Below are positions 1 to 8,459 of a stretch of DNA of 64,000 nucleotides, piece by piece. Source of the stretch: Pseudomonadota bacterium. Its GTDB lineage: Bacteria > Pseudomonadota > Alphaproteobacteria > Acetobacterales > Acetobacteraceae. The position numbers and the translations under genes are program-made. The notes beneath the pieces are model-generated. The model was not told the DNA's origin, did not search any database, and was given only the letters and a program-made list of their open reading frames with translations. Each line of letters opens with the position of its first letter. The first letter of the stretch is position 1. Location: contig JAKADX010000017.1 in assembly GCA_021818505.1 (NCBI GenBank), positions 1-64,000 of the forward strand, written 5' to 3'.

Positions 1-363
1 GATCTGCCGCCTATGCCGGATTGTTCGATGCGGGGCGGGAGCAGTCGGCGTAATCGTCGAACGCGCCGCGCGGGGTCATCTCATCATGACGGTGGCTGCA
101 CAGATCGATCCGCCGGTCGCCGGCGGGCAGGCGCGCCGGCTGCTGCGTCGCTGCACCCGACGATCAGGCTGTCGCGGATCGCGCCGCCGATCCGCGCGAT
201 GCCGGTGCGGCCGTGATCGCACCGGTCTCCACGAAGGTTCTGTCGATCACACAACAGCGAATGCATAGCATGACGCGCGCGCGACACACCGGCTCGGAAG
301 CGGGCTTCGCCGATGCGATCGACCGTCAGAGTGTTGCAGGTCGCGGACATACCGGCGTGCCGG
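1..363. other. Left-edge stretch without a supported complete gene
   Basis: This stretch lies downstream of the minus-strand exopolysaccharide operon. A plus-strand frame entering from the left edge stays open up to a TAA at 51-53 and could be the last 16 codons of a neighbouring gene, but it is too short to identify. Other short frames on both strands have no ribosome binding site and no recognisable motif. No terminator hairpin with a T-run was seen. Confidence 0.3.
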
Positions 364-1353
364 TCAGCGCTCGCCGCCTGTGGCGATCAGGTCGAACAGG
401 CGTTGGAACATGCGCTCGCGCCGCGCCAGCTTGGCCTCCACGACATCGAGCCGGTGGCTGAGCGCGGCAGTGCCGTTCACGTGTGCCGGCATTGGCATGC
501 CGCTGTCCGCGCCCGCCGTCGCGCCGCCTTCGAGGTCCTCGGCCAGTTCCTCGGCGGTGGCCTGCACCATCTGCGCGGTGATCTCCCCGCTCCGCTCCAG
601 CGCGCCGAGCAGCAGCACGCGTGAACAGAGCCGGTTGATGCGGCGCGGAATGCCGGCGGTGTGCGCGTGCACGACCTCGAACGCCGGCTCCTGCCATGCC
701 GGCGTCCCGCGCCAGCCGGCAGTGCCGAGACGGTGCAGGATATAGCCGCGCGTCTCCTCGGGCGTCAGTGGGCCGAGGTGGTAGGAGGCGAGCACGCGCT
801 GGCGCAACTGATCGAGGTCGGGGCTCGCCAGCATGCGGCGGAACTGCGGCTGCCCGACCAGCAGGGTCTGCAGGCTGGCGCGCCCGGCCGCCCCCTCCCT
901 TGGGGTCAGGTTGGAGAGCATCCGCAGCTCCTCGAGCGCGGTCGGCGTGAGGTTCTGCACCTCGTCGACGATCAGCAGACTGCGCCGTCCCGACATGCTG
1001 TGGTCGCGCAGCAGGTCCCCGAAGCGCAGCAGCAGCGAGGATTTGCTGTCCCGCGGCGCATCCAGGCCGAATCCCGCCATTGCCAGGCGGAACAGGTCGT
1101 CGCCGCAGACCTGCGTGGTATTTATGCGCGCAACGACATAGGTGTCGGGGTCGAGCTGTCCCAGCAGGCGTTCCAGGAGCGTGGTCTTGCCTGCGCCGAC
1201 CTCGCCGGTGACGACGATGAAACCCTCCCCTTGCGCCAGCCCAAAGGTGAGATGGGCGTTGGCGCGGCTGTGCGCGCGGCTGTCGTAGTAGAAGCGGCTG
1301 TCAGGCGTGAGCTGAAACGGCGGCGCACTGAATTCGTAATAGCGGTCGTACAT
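364..1353 (-). CDS. XrtA-associated ExeA-like AAA ATPase
   Basis: A 329-residue AAA ATPase of the ExeA/GspA type, in the position of the XrtA-associated ATPase (TIGR03015-like). Residues 50-58 form a clear Walker A (GEVGAGKTT) and residues 126-131 a Walker B (LLIVDE). The N-terminus (MYDRYYEFSAPPF) is the standard start of this family, so the ATG at 1353 was chosen over upstream starts; a GAGG element lies about 10 bases upstream. It follows the barrel gene by 40 bp in the same operon. The family is thought to support polysaccharide export or assembly in bacteria with exosortase XrtA; the exact role is not established. The family call is firm, the function is inferred. Confidence 0.88.
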   Translation of the reverse strand: MYDRYYEFSAPPFQLTPDSRFYYDSRAHSRANAHLTFGLAQGEGFIVVTGEVGAGKTTLLERLLGQLDPDTYVVARINTTQVCGDDLFRLAMAGFGLDAPRDSKSSLLLRFGDLLRDHSMSGRRSLLIVDEVQNLTPTALEELRMLSNLTPREGAAGRASLQTLLVGQPQFRRMLASPDLDQLRQRVLASYHLGPLTPEETRGYILHRLGTAGWRGTPAWQEPAFEVVHAHTAGIPRRINRLCSRVLLLGALERSGEITAQMVQATAEELAEDLEGGATAGADSGMPMPAHVNGTAALSHRLDVVEAKLARRERMFQRLFDLIATGGER

Positions 1354-1393
1354 CGGGAGTACCTCGGGGGATGCGCGCGCGGGCCGGGTCCGC

Positions 1394-3154
1394 TCAGAAG
1401 GACTTCTGCAGCCCGGCAATCACCATGTCGGTGGTGAAGCCCGGGACCTGACCGTGAAAGTTGTCCATCGCGTGACTGTATTGCAGCGTGGTGGTGAGCG
1501 TGGGCGACAGCGCGTAGCTGACCATTGCGCTGGCGACGAACACGGTGCCCGACACATTCAGGTTGGCGAGCGCGAACTGCGAGACCCCGTATTGCGCCAT
1601 TAGCGATGTCTTCACCGCTGGACTGAGGTCGTGCTGCCAGGTCAGCGAGCCAAAGGTCGCATTCTCGCCGGTGAGGAGGGCGCCAGCGGTCGCGCTGTTC
1701 AGGGGCGTCTCGCGCAGCTGGTTGCCGGCAATCTGGAACGTGTCGCGGTCGAGCAGCAGCGATGCCGTCAGCGATCCCGATTGGAGTTGGTAAACGCCCG
1801 GGTTGAAGCCGAGGAAGTTGTTGTTCTGCAGCAGCGGCGAGCCGGTCTGCGCGTTCACCAGATTGCCGGCCGCGTCGGTGGTGGCCAGCGGCAGCGCCGC
1901 CTGAAGCTGCTGCTGATCGGTCGTGACAGTGACCGAGTAGTTGATCGTCAGCAGCGTGCGCGCGGTGGGGGCATAGTTGCCGCTGACGAACGCGCCGTTG
2001 ATGCCGTCGGTTCGGCCGTAGCGCACCGTCAGGCTGGCATCGGGGCTCGGCGTGAACTGCGCGCCGACATTCCACAGCAGACCGGTGATCGTCACCGGCG
2101 GGAAGCCGCTGTAATGGAGGCTCTGCCAGCCGATCGTGCCGAGCAGGCTGAAGCTGTGCGTGACCGCGTACTGCCCCTGATAACTGACGCTGTACTGGTA
2201 GCCGTTGCCCAGGACGCCGGTGCCCCGCGACTGCTCGCCGGATGCGTTGACGATGCTCAGCAGGCGGCCGAAATCCTCGCCGGAGATGAGGTTGATGAAC
2301 TCGCCGAGCGTGGTCGCCTGCGCGCTGGGCAGCGCGGCCGCCGCCAGGCCGGGCGCGAAGGGCTGGGTCGAGCCCGCCGGAACGATCATCGCCGATTCGT
2401 TCACCATAACGCCGACCTGAGCGGTGCCGACGCTGCCGAACTGGTGCATCAGGTAGGGCGACAGCGAGACGCTGTAGTCCTGCGTGCTGCCGACTTGGTT
2501 GGGCAGCGCCGTGCCCGGCGGACCGTAGCCACCGGCGAGCGACGTCTGGGCAGCAAAGGCGGACAGATCGACGTAGAACATGTCCTGCACGACAGTGCTG
2601 TGCGCCTGGGCGTTCAGGTTCTGCGCCACCACGTTCTGCCCGTGGGACGGCTCGTAGAGGATCAGGTTCGGATCGTAAGTCGCATTGAGCTGCAGGCGTT
2701 GGGTGTCGGCGGTGACGGTGACCGCGGGGTTGATGCCGGTGAAGAACGCACTCTCCACCGGCAGGCCGGGGTAGTTGAAGACATTGCTTGTCCAGCCCTG
2801 CTGCACGCCGATCGACGGCGTGACCTGGAACGCCGGCGCCCCTGGCGCCGTGACGGAGGGCTTGCCCAGCGCACCGGCGAGCCGATCGCTCAAGCTCTGG
2901 CCCCCCTGCATCGGCAGCGGGACGGGGCTGGTGGCAAAGTTGCCGGGCTGCGGCGGGGCGCTCGGCATGAGGCTGCCTGCGTTGAGGCCGCCGGTCTCGC
3001 TCGGCGCGGCAGGCGTGGTGAGGCCGGTCTCGCCGCCCAGGCCCAGATCCACGCTCTGCGCCAGCGCGGCCGGCGGCCCACCCGCCGCGAGACAGCCGGC
3101 CGAAGCTGCCGCAAGCAAACGCACAACCCGTCGGCGACACCGCGCGCCATTCAT
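1394..3154 (-). CDS. XrtA/PEP-CTERM system-associated outer-membrane beta-barrel protein
   Basis: A 586-residue protein with an N-terminal signal peptide (Arg-rich start, Ala/Gly-rich core, cleavage near ALAQ at about residue 33). The body is rich in alternating polar/hydrophobic strands with many Tyr, Gln, Ser and Thr, and it ends in Phe (GLQKSF), the usual C-terminal signature of outer-membrane barrels. It matches in size and gene position the TIGR03016 family found between the tyrosine autokinase and the ATPase in XrtA exopolysaccharide clusters. Its ATG overlaps the stop of the kinase gene (ATGA). A role as an outer-membrane channel or scaffold for the polymer is inference. Confidence 0.8.
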   Translation of the reverse strand: MNGARCRRRVVRLLAAASAGCLAAGGPPAALAQSVDLGLGGETGLTTPAAPSETGGLNAGSLMPSAPPQPGNFATSPVPLPMQGGQSLSDRLAGALGKPSVTAPGAPAFQVTPSIGVQQGWTSNVFNYPGLPVESAFFTGINPAVTVTADTQRLQLNATYDPNLILYEPSHGQNVVAQNLNAQAHSTVVQDMFYVDLSAFAAQTSLAGGYGPPGTALPNQVGSTQDYSVSLSPYLMHQFGSVGTAQVGVMVNESAMIVPAGSTQPFAPGLAAAALPSAQATTLGEFINLISGEDFGRLLSIVNASGEQSRGTGVLGNGYQYSVSYQGQYAVTHSFSLLGTIGWQSLHYSGFPPVTITGLLWNVGAQFTPSPDASLTVRYGRTDGINGAFVSGNYAPTARTLLTINYSVTVTTDQQQLQAALPLATTDAAGNLVNAQTGSPLLQNNNFLGFNPGVYQLQSGSLTASLLLDRDTFQIAGNQLRETPLNSATAGALLTGENATFGSLTWQHDLSPAVKTSLMAQYGVSQFALANLNVSGTVFVASAMVSYALSPTLTTTLQYSHAMDNFHGQVPGFTTDMVIAGLQKSF

Positions 3155-4152
3155 TCCGAGGTTTCTAAGTAAGAGGAGGAGCCGAAGGAGTGTCGCTGCG
3201 TCACTTTGACCTTGTTGAGCACGAGGGTGACGTTGGTCGCCGCCTTCAGCAGGTCCAGCGCAGCCTCGACCTCGCTGCGCTGGGTGCGTTCGGCTTCGAC
3301 CACCAGCAGCACTTCGCCGATCATCCCCGCGAGCGTGCTCGGATCATTGGTGGAGAGACATGGAGCGGTGTCGAGCACGATGACATGGCGCGGCAATCGG
3401 CGGCTCAGCCGCTCCAGCGTGGCGCCGACGGCGCGGGTGATCGCGCCCTCCACACCGGGCCGGCGCGCGCCGACCGGCAGGAACGACAATCCCTCGATCG
3501 CGGTGCGGGCGATCAAGGCCTCCGGCGCCTGGACATCGCCCGTCGCCGCGCTGGTCGCGAGGTCGAGCAGTCCCGCGCGCCCGATGAGGCCGAGCGTGGC
3601 CGACAGGCAGCGCGGCTTGCTGTCGAGGTCGATCAGCAACACGTCGGCGAGTCTGTTCTGCGCGATGCTGGCGGCAAGATTGAGCGCCGAGAAGCTCTTG
3701 CCCTCGCCGGGCCGCGCCGATGTCACCATCATCAGATTCGCGGTGCCAGCGCGGCCAGCACGACTGCCGCGCAATGCCCGCAGCGCCCGTGTGACGCTGA
3801 TGCGGTATTCCTCGGCAATGCGGCTGCGCTCGCCGGTCAGCATCAGTCCGGCCCGTTGCAGCGCCGCGATGTCGAGTGCCGGCGGCTGCTTTGCATTGGT
3901 CGGCAGTCCGCCGTCGGTCGTGATCGCCTCGGGCTCCGGCCGCGCGGGGGTCAAGGCGGCGGGCGGAACCGGATCGCGGATCGGCCGCGGCGGTTCGCTG
4001 GCCGTGACGTGGTGCGGCGGCCCGATATCGCTCAGCGCGTCCTCCGTGTCACGCAACCGGGCATCTGCGCGCAACAGGGCGGCGGCCCGCTCCACCAGAT
4101 GGGCGGATGCGGGGGCGGGCGACGCGGCGGAGCCTGTGTCGGCGTCGCTCAT
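3151..4152 (-). CDS. XrtA-type polysaccharide biosynthesis tyrosine autokinase
   Basis: A 333-residue cytoplasmic BY-kinase-like ATPase. It has a Walker A at 146-153 (ARPGEGKS), an A' motif at 173-180 (LLIDLDSK) and a Walker B at 257-262 (VIVLDT), the usual layout of Wzc/CpsD-type kinases. The first 90 residues are Pro/Ala-rich and probably disordered. The C-terminus has only one tyrosine (SSSYLE) instead of a Tyr cluster, so autophosphorylation may be limited. The ATG at 4152 overlaps the stop of the chain-length gene as ATGA; a longer upstream frame would run deep into that gene. It likely works with the chain-length determinant to control polymer export. Confidence 0.87.
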   Translation of the reverse strand: MSDADTGSAASPAPASAHLVERAAALLRADARLRDTEDALSDIGPPHHVTASEPPRPIRDPVPPAALTPARPEPEAITTDGGLPTNAKQPPALDIAALQRAGLMLTGERSRIAEEYRISVTRALRALRGSRAGRAGTANLMMVTSARPGEGKSFSALNLAASIAQNRLADVLLIDLDSKPRCLSATLGLIGRAGLLDLATSAATGDVQAPEALIARTAIEGLSFLPVGARRPGVEGAITRAVGATLERLSRRLPRHVIVLDTAPCLSTNDPSTLAGMIGEVLLVVEAERTQRSEVEAALDLLKAATNVTLVLNKVKVTQRHSFGSSSYLETSE

Positions 4153-5684
4153 GCGCCCGCGGCGGTCTGGTGCAGCAGGCGCAACAGCAGCCCACCGTAG
4201 AGCGCGCACAGCAGCAGCAAGGCGACTGCGAAGCCGGCCGCCGGCATCAGGCGACGATGCAGCGGCACGCGTGCGGTGACCAGCGAGATGCTGCCGACCA
4301 CGGGCAGGCCGAGAGCACGCAGTTCCTCGATCGTGTGGAAGGACGTGTCGAACTGCTGCAGCAGCAGTCCCGATGCGATGCCGGCGGCGATACCGAGCGG
4401 CAGCACGCCGGTGATCAGTGCGACACGATTCGGCGCCACCGGGATCCGCGGCACCTGCGGCGGATCGACCACTTGCAGCTTGATCTGCTCGGCGTTCGTG
4501 TCGGCCGCCGCGGATAGCCGCATGGCCTCGCGCCGCGCGATCAGTTCCTCGTACTTGCGTCGCAGCACTTCGTCATCGCGATTCATGTCGGTGTATTCAG
4601 CCATCAGGTCGGGGTCGGCGCGGGCGATCGCGTCCAGCCGATCGCGTTCGGCGGTTTTGTCGGCGATCTGCTGCTTCAGCGACGCTGCCGCCGCCTCCAG
4701 ATCTAAGATCTGCAGTCGCAGCTTCTCAGCCACCAGATTGGCGATGACGTTGCCGCCGTCGGCGGCGTGCGCACCAGGCAGCGCGACGTGTCCGGCCGCG
4801 AGCTTGCGTTGCTCGGCGCAGGTGGCGCGCAGTGTCACCACGGTCGGATTGCGGTCGGTGAACTTTGCCTGCGCGGCCTCGAGTTCCTGGCAGGCCGGCG
4901 GCTGGGGCACGGACGGTCTGCCGGTGTCGGCAGGCTGGTCAGCGGAAATGGTCGCCGGGGTGGCTGCGAGCTGCTGGCGCACCGATTGTTCGCGCAATTT
5001 CACCTGCTGGAGCTGTTCCTGCAGGTTTGCGACCGCGGAGCGGGCGGCGTCGAGCCTGGAACGGCCGTTGTTGTCCGGCAGAACATCGAAATATTTGGCG
5101 TTGAACGCGGCGCGTTGCGATTCGGCACGGCGTAGTTGTTCCTCGTAAGTGGCGATCTGCTGATCGAGCAACTGGCGCGCGTTCTCCACGTCGCTGCGGT
5201 TGTTGGCGATCTGGCTCTCGACGAAGATGGACAGCATTGTCCGCACCACGTCATAGGCGAGTTTCGGCTGGGTGTTGCGGTAACCGATGGTGAACAGGTT
5301 GCGGGTCTGCGGAGTGATCTTGATGCCAACGGCAAGCCCCGCCACCATCCGTTCCAGATCGGACGGGCTGCGCACCATGAGTTCGAGATCGGTCCTGGAG
5401 ATCAGCTTCTCCAGATTCGGCCGGCTCAGCAGCGTCCGCTGCAAGACGTCGAGCTGGCGATAAGGATTGTTGTCCAACGCAAGGCCGTGCTGCAGCGGCG
5501 TCGGCACCGCATCGGAATCGACAGAGAGCTGCGCGTTTGCCTCATATTGGTCGGGGATGCGGTCCACGAGGGCCCAGCCGCCCAAGCACACCACCCAGGT
5601 AATGGCGAGCACGACCCAGCGCCGGCGCCAGATGCCGAGCAGGTAGCGGCGAAGTTGCGCCTGTAGATTGGAGACCCAGAGCAA
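4149..5684 (-). CDS. XrtA-type polysaccharide chain length determinant (Wzz/GNVR family)
   Basis: A 511-residue inner-membrane polysaccharide co-polymerase. A first transmembrane helix lies at about 23-42 (VVLAITWVVCLGGWALV), followed by a long periplasmic part with coiled-coil segments rich in Gln, Glu and Arg, and a C-terminal pair of hydrophobic stretches ending near 500. This is the layout of XrtA-associated chain-length proteins (TIGR03007-like). The start is a TTG at 5684, supported by GAGGAGG six bases upstream and by the position of the first helix. It follows the export lipoprotein gene by 31 bp. It should set polymer length together with the autokinase encoded next. Confidence 0.88.
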   Translation of the reverse strand: MLWVSNLQAQLRRYLLGIWRRRWVVLAITWVVCLGGWALVDRIPDQYEANAQLSVDSDAVPTPLQHGLALDNNPYRQLDVLQRTLLSRPNLEKLISRTDLELMVRSPSDLERMVAGLAVGIKITPQTRNLFTIGYRNTQPKLAYDVVRTMLSIFVESQIANNRSDVENARQLLDQQIATYEEQLRRAESQRAAFNAKYFDVLPDNNGRSRLDAARSAVANLQEQLQQVKLREQSVRQQLAATPATISADQPADTGRPSVPQPPACQELEAAQAKFTDRNPTVVTLRATCAEQRKLAAGHVALPGAHAADGGNVIANLVAEKLRLQILDLEAAAASLKQQIADKTAERDRLDAIARADPDLMAEYTDMNRDDEVLRRKYEELIARREAMRLSAAADTNAEQIKLQVVDPPQVPRIPVAPNRVALITGVLPLGIAAGIASGLLLQQFDTSFHTIEELRALGLPVVGSISLVTARVPLHRRLMPAAGFAVALLLLCALYGGLLLRLLHQTAAGA

Positions 5685-5715
5685 TTGCCCCTCCTCGGCC
5701 GTCCTGGCCGGCGCG

Positions 5716-6324
5716 TCAGAACCAGGTCTGCGGGATGATCAGCGTGTCACCCGGGCGCATCGCAACATTCTGGGTGATGTCGCCATCCTTCAGCAGATCG
5801 GAGAGGTGGACATGAATGGTCTCTTTCTTGGTGCCGATCCGGCGCACGATGATCGCGCGGTTCCCGGCCGCGTAGCGCGTCAGACCCTTGGTCGCGATCA
5901 TGACGTCGAGCACGGTCATGCCGTCTCTGTACGGGATCGCCTGCGGATCGGTGGCTTCCCCGATCACCCGGATCTGCTGGTCGAACGGTCCGACGAACCC
6001 GCGGACCATGACCGTGACATGCGGATCCTTGACGTATTCCTTGAGGCGCTCCTCGATCTCGGCACCGAGCTGACTGGGGGTTTTGCCGGCGGCCATGATG
6101 TCGGAAATCAGCGGCGTCGAGATGCGACCATCCGGCCGGACAGGGATCTCGGCACTGAGCTGCGGATTGTCATAGACGAAGATGCCGAGATTGTCGCCAG
6201 GACCGATCACGTACGGCGCGGAAACAACCGGTGCGGCATCCGCGCCCGCCGGCGACTTGGGGTCGGTGCAGCCGAACAGCAGCAGAACACCCGCCAAGCA
6301 CCCTATCCATCTGGCAACGCTCAT
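5716..6324 (-). CDS. Polysaccharide export lipoprotein (Wza-like, XrtA type)
   Basis: A 202-residue outer-membrane export protein. The signal peptide ends in a lipobox (LLFGC, Cys at about 19), so it should be a lipoprotein. It then has the polysaccharide export domain (VIGPGDNLGIFVYDNPQLS, with RPDGRISTPLI after it) and a SLBB-like domain (IRVIGEATDPQAIPY) ending in RPGDTLIIP. The ATG at 6324 is preferred to the TTG at 6327 because GGAG lies about 10 bases upstream. This is the first gene of the operon. A candidate promoter lies about 250 bp upstream. Confidence 0.9.
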   Translation of the reverse strand: MSVARWIGCLAGVLLLFGCTDPKSPAGADAAPVVSAPYVIGPGDNLGIFVYDNPQLSAEIPVRPDGRISTPLISDIMAAGKTPSQLGAEIEERLKEYVKDPHVTVMVRGFVGPFDQQIRVIGEATDPQAIPYRDGMTVLDVMIATKGLTRYAAGNRAIIVRRIGTKKETIHVHLSDLLKDGDITQNVAMRPGDTLIIPQTWF

Positions 6325-6434
6325 CAACCCGTCTTCTCCTTCGCCCGCTCACCCGTGGCGCCGTCAGATTATCCAGTTCGCCACGCCAGCGCGACCATCA
6401 TGACATCATAACGGCCGAGAATCGCGGCGGGGAT

Positions 6435-6506
6435 CGGCGCGGAGGGGATCGAAACCGTGACGCCCGCTATGTACATGGCAGTGCTCTGCCCCTGAGCTAC
6501 ACGCCT
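6435..6506 (-). pseudogene. Decayed tRNA-like sequence
   Basis: On the minus strand the D-arm is textbook (GCTC-AGGGGCA-GAGC preceded by TA) and the two ends pair as an acceptor stem over 6 of 7 positions, one of them a G-U wobble. A TTCGATC T-loop is in the right place. However, neither the anticodon stem (CTGCC against TAGCG) nor the T-stem (ACGGT against CCCTC) pairs, and the anticodon-loop region is a palindrome (ATGTACAT). No 3' CCA is encoded. It is most likely a tRNA pseudogene or remnant lying in the leader of the exopolysaccharide operon. Confidence 0.4.
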
Positions 6507-6578
6507 GCACCTGACGCTCAAGCCGCGAATCCTGCCGGTCGGTTCTGAGCACACCCATTACCAGGGACGAAACCTTCG

Positions 6579-6606
6579 TTTATCACAACAAACATTACGC
6601 CGTAAA
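6579..6606 (-). promoter_or_regulatory. Candidate sigma70-type promoter for the exopolysaccharide operon
   Basis: On the minus strand, a -35-like TTTACG (4 of 6) is separated by 16 bases from a -10-like GATAAA (4 of 6), inside the only AT-rich stretch upstream of the operon. If used, the transcript would have a leader of about 240 bases that includes the tRNA-like sequence. Confidence 0.28.
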
Positions 6607-6613
6607 GCTCTGA

Positions 6614-6648
6614 TGCACGGAAGCGACATGGATGCGCATCCCCGTGCA
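6614..6648. repeat. Inverted repeat in the divergent control region
   Basis: TGCACGG at 6614-6620 is perfectly complementary to CCGTGCA at 6642-6648, with a 21-base spacer that itself contains the palindrome ATGCGCAT. There is no T-run beside it, so an operator or RNA hairpin is more likely than a terminator. Confidence 0.3.
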
Positions 6649-6978
6649 GATTTTGCGATCGTGACGACCTAATGATAGTGCTTTGGTGGTAAGAAAATCT
6701 AACAGTATCGTTGGTGCGCGGCGACCACCGTGCCCGAAGCAAAGCGCCCGCTAGCCTCTGCGACCACAGGGTGTCGAGGAACGAGGGCAATCGGCAGGTG
6801 GTGTCCCGGCACGTGGTGCAGGAAGCCGCTGACCTGCCTGCCTGCGCCAAACTCTCGTCGATCGCCCCGGCAGGCCCCTCAGCAGCCTGCTACACCACAC
6901 AAAGGGACACGATCCCGAATGGTATCTCACCGCTCGGCGCGACGTGACCGGCGCGCCGCTTCATTCGGAGGCATCGCT

Positions 6979-7677
6979 ATGCTCCTCCCCCATCTCAGCC
7001 GCCCGGCTATGCCCGTCCGCGCGCCGCTGCTCGTCTATCTGCACGGTGCCGGCGAGGTCGGCGGTGATACCGAGCAACAGGTGCGCAAATTCGGGCCCTG
7101 GGCGGACGTCCTGCATGACCCGACCGGCGCGTACGGGCCGGACACGGCGGCGGCGATCGGGCGGTTCCACGTGCTCGGCTTCCACTTGCCCGCCGGCGAC
7201 TGGGACGGGGACGCGCTGGCGGCCGAACTCGCGGCCTGGCTCACGGCACGGCCTGAGATCGACCCGGCGCAGCTGCATCTGACCGGCATCAGCCGCGGCG
7301 GGCGGGGCGTGCTGCGGCTGGCGGCGACGCTGCTGCGCGAGGGGCGGCCGGTCGCCTCCGTGGCCGCCTTCTGTCCGGCGGGCGGGGCGGGCAGCTTTGG
7401 CGAGCCAGACATCGCGCTGCTGCGCCGCGTGCCGGTCTGGCTGTTCCATTGCCCGGAGGACCCGGTGGTGCCGTTCGCCGGCAGCGCGGAATTGCACCGG
7501 CGGATCGGCAGCGCCACCTCTCGCCTGCGCATCGTCCATGGCAGCGAACTCGCAGATCCGGCGGCTGCGCATGATTGCTGGACAAGCTTCTACGCCCATC
7601 CGGACTTCTATCGCTGGCTGGAAGGCCCGGCCACCGACCCCGCCGACTGGCCGCATCTGCGGGCGCGCCGCGCCTGA
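6979..7677 (+). CDS. Alpha/beta hydrolase (dienelactone hydrolase / esterase-like)
   Basis: A 232-residue alpha/beta hydrolase. The oxyanion segment is VYLHGAGEVGG near the N-terminus, the nucleophile elbow is GISRG (Ser), the likely acid is the Asp in HCPEDPVVPF, and the likely base is the His in AAHDCW. This is the pattern of PHB depolymerase-like or dienelactone hydrolase-like esterases. The ATG at 6979 follows GGAGG with a 7-base spacer; the longer open frame upstream has no such site. It precedes the GntR regulator and the DUF2877 gene on the same strand, so it may belong to the ureide island, but its substrate is unknown. Confidence 0.7.
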   Translation: MLLPHLSRPAMPVRAPLLVYLHGAGEVGGDTEQQVRKFGPWADVLHDPTGAYGPDTAAAIGRFHVLGFHLPAGDWDGDALAAELAAWLTARPEIDPAQLHLTGISRGGRGVLRLAATLLREGRPVASVAAFCPAGGAGSFGEPDIALLRRVPVWLFHCPEDPVVPFAGSAELHRRIGSATSRLRIVHGSELADPAAAHDCWTSFYAHPDFYRWLEGPATDPADWPHLRARRA

Positions 7678-7757
7678 CGCTGCCGTGCGACTTGCCGCGC
7701 CCCCGCCTGGCGGGATATCCGGTGCTGTACGCAGGAGAGCGCACCGCATTGCGGGAG

Positions 7758-8447
7758 ATGGCGGCGGCGATGGCTTCGGAGCATTCCTCCACGTTCAGCA
7801 CCTCGATCGTTGCCACGCTCAAGGAGCGCATCATCTCGTGGCAATACCCGCCGGAACACCGGTTGACCGAGGATGGATTGTGCCGCGAGTTCGGTGTCAG
7901 CCGCAGTCCGGTCCGCGAGGCATTGCGCGTGCTCGCCACCAACGGCTTCGTCCGCCGCATGGACAATCGCGGCTACGCCGTGCGCCAGGTGAAGCTGCGG
8001 GAGCTGGAGGAGCTGTACGACGTGCGACTGGCGCTGGAGCTGTTCGCGGTCGAGCAGCTGACCGGGGCCGGCGCGCCGCCGGATGAACTGGCGGCACTGG
8101 CCGAAACCTGGCGCGAGGTGCTGCGGCAGCCGCGCCGCGATGTCGAGGAACTCGCCACGCTCGACGCACGGTTTCATGAGGGGCTGGCGCGGCTGGCCGG
8201 AAACACGCTGCTGTTGCAGCAGCTTGCCGGGATCAACGAGCGGCTGCAGGTGTTCCGCACCATCGACTTCGCCAAACCCGACCGGGTGGAAAGCACCTGC
8301 GCGGAGCATCTCGCCATTCTCGACCGCATCGCTGCAGGCGACGTGACCGGCGCGCGCGCCGCCCTGCGCCGCAATGTCGAGGAAGGGCGCAACATCGTCG
8401 GCAATTCGATCAAGGAGGCGCTGGCGCGCGCCTACGCCCACGCCTGA
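7758..8447 (+). CDS. GntR-family transcriptional regulator (FCD subfamily)
   Basis: A 229-residue regulator. The N-terminal winged helix-turn-helix has the GntR signature (PPEHRLTEDGLCREFGVSRS followed by PVREALRVLATNGFV). The rest is an all-helical FCD ligand domain with the expected acidic/His residues (DARFHEGLARLAGN and ECxEHLAILD-like EHLAILDRI). The start is placed at the ATG at 7758; a second ATG at 7770 and a TTG at 7749 are possible. It sits between the hydrolase and DUF2877 genes and probably controls the ureide genes, including the divergent atzF/fdrA promoter region, where a GntR-type site is visible. FCD regulators usually respond to small organic acids. Confidence 0.85.
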   Translation: MAAAMASEHSSTFSTSIVATLKERIISWQYPPEHRLTEDGLCREFGVSRSPVREALRVLATNGFVRRMDNRGYAVRQVKLRELEELYDVRLALELFAVEQLTGAGAPPDELAALAETWREVLRQPRRDVEELATLDARFHEGLARLAGNTLLLQQLAGINERLQVFRTIDFAKPDRVESTCAEHLAILDRIAAGDVTGARAALRRNVEEGRNIVGNSIKEALARAYAHA

Positions 8448-8459
8448 GGCGGCGCGGCC

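Larger units (their letters stand above)
6325..6978. other. Divergent intergenic region, about 650 bp
   Basis: The region separates the minus-strand exopolysaccharide operon from the plus-strand hydrolase gene. It is clearly less GC-rich between about 6550 and 6710 than anything else in the window, as expected for a control region. It holds a decayed tRNA-like sequence (6435-6506), a candidate minus-strand promoter (6579-6606) and a 7-bp inverted repeat (6614-6648). No convincing coding frame is present on either strand. Confidence 0.6.

Noticed and set aside
84-350. Minus-strand frame at the left edge
   Set aside because: It has no ribosome binding site and no recognisable family, and its end is Arg/Pro-rich low complexity.
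6518-6850. Minus-strand frame of 110 codons in the divergent control region
   Set aside because: It crosses the AT-rich control region, has Arg/Ser/Cys-rich unconvincing sequence, and no ribosome binding site.
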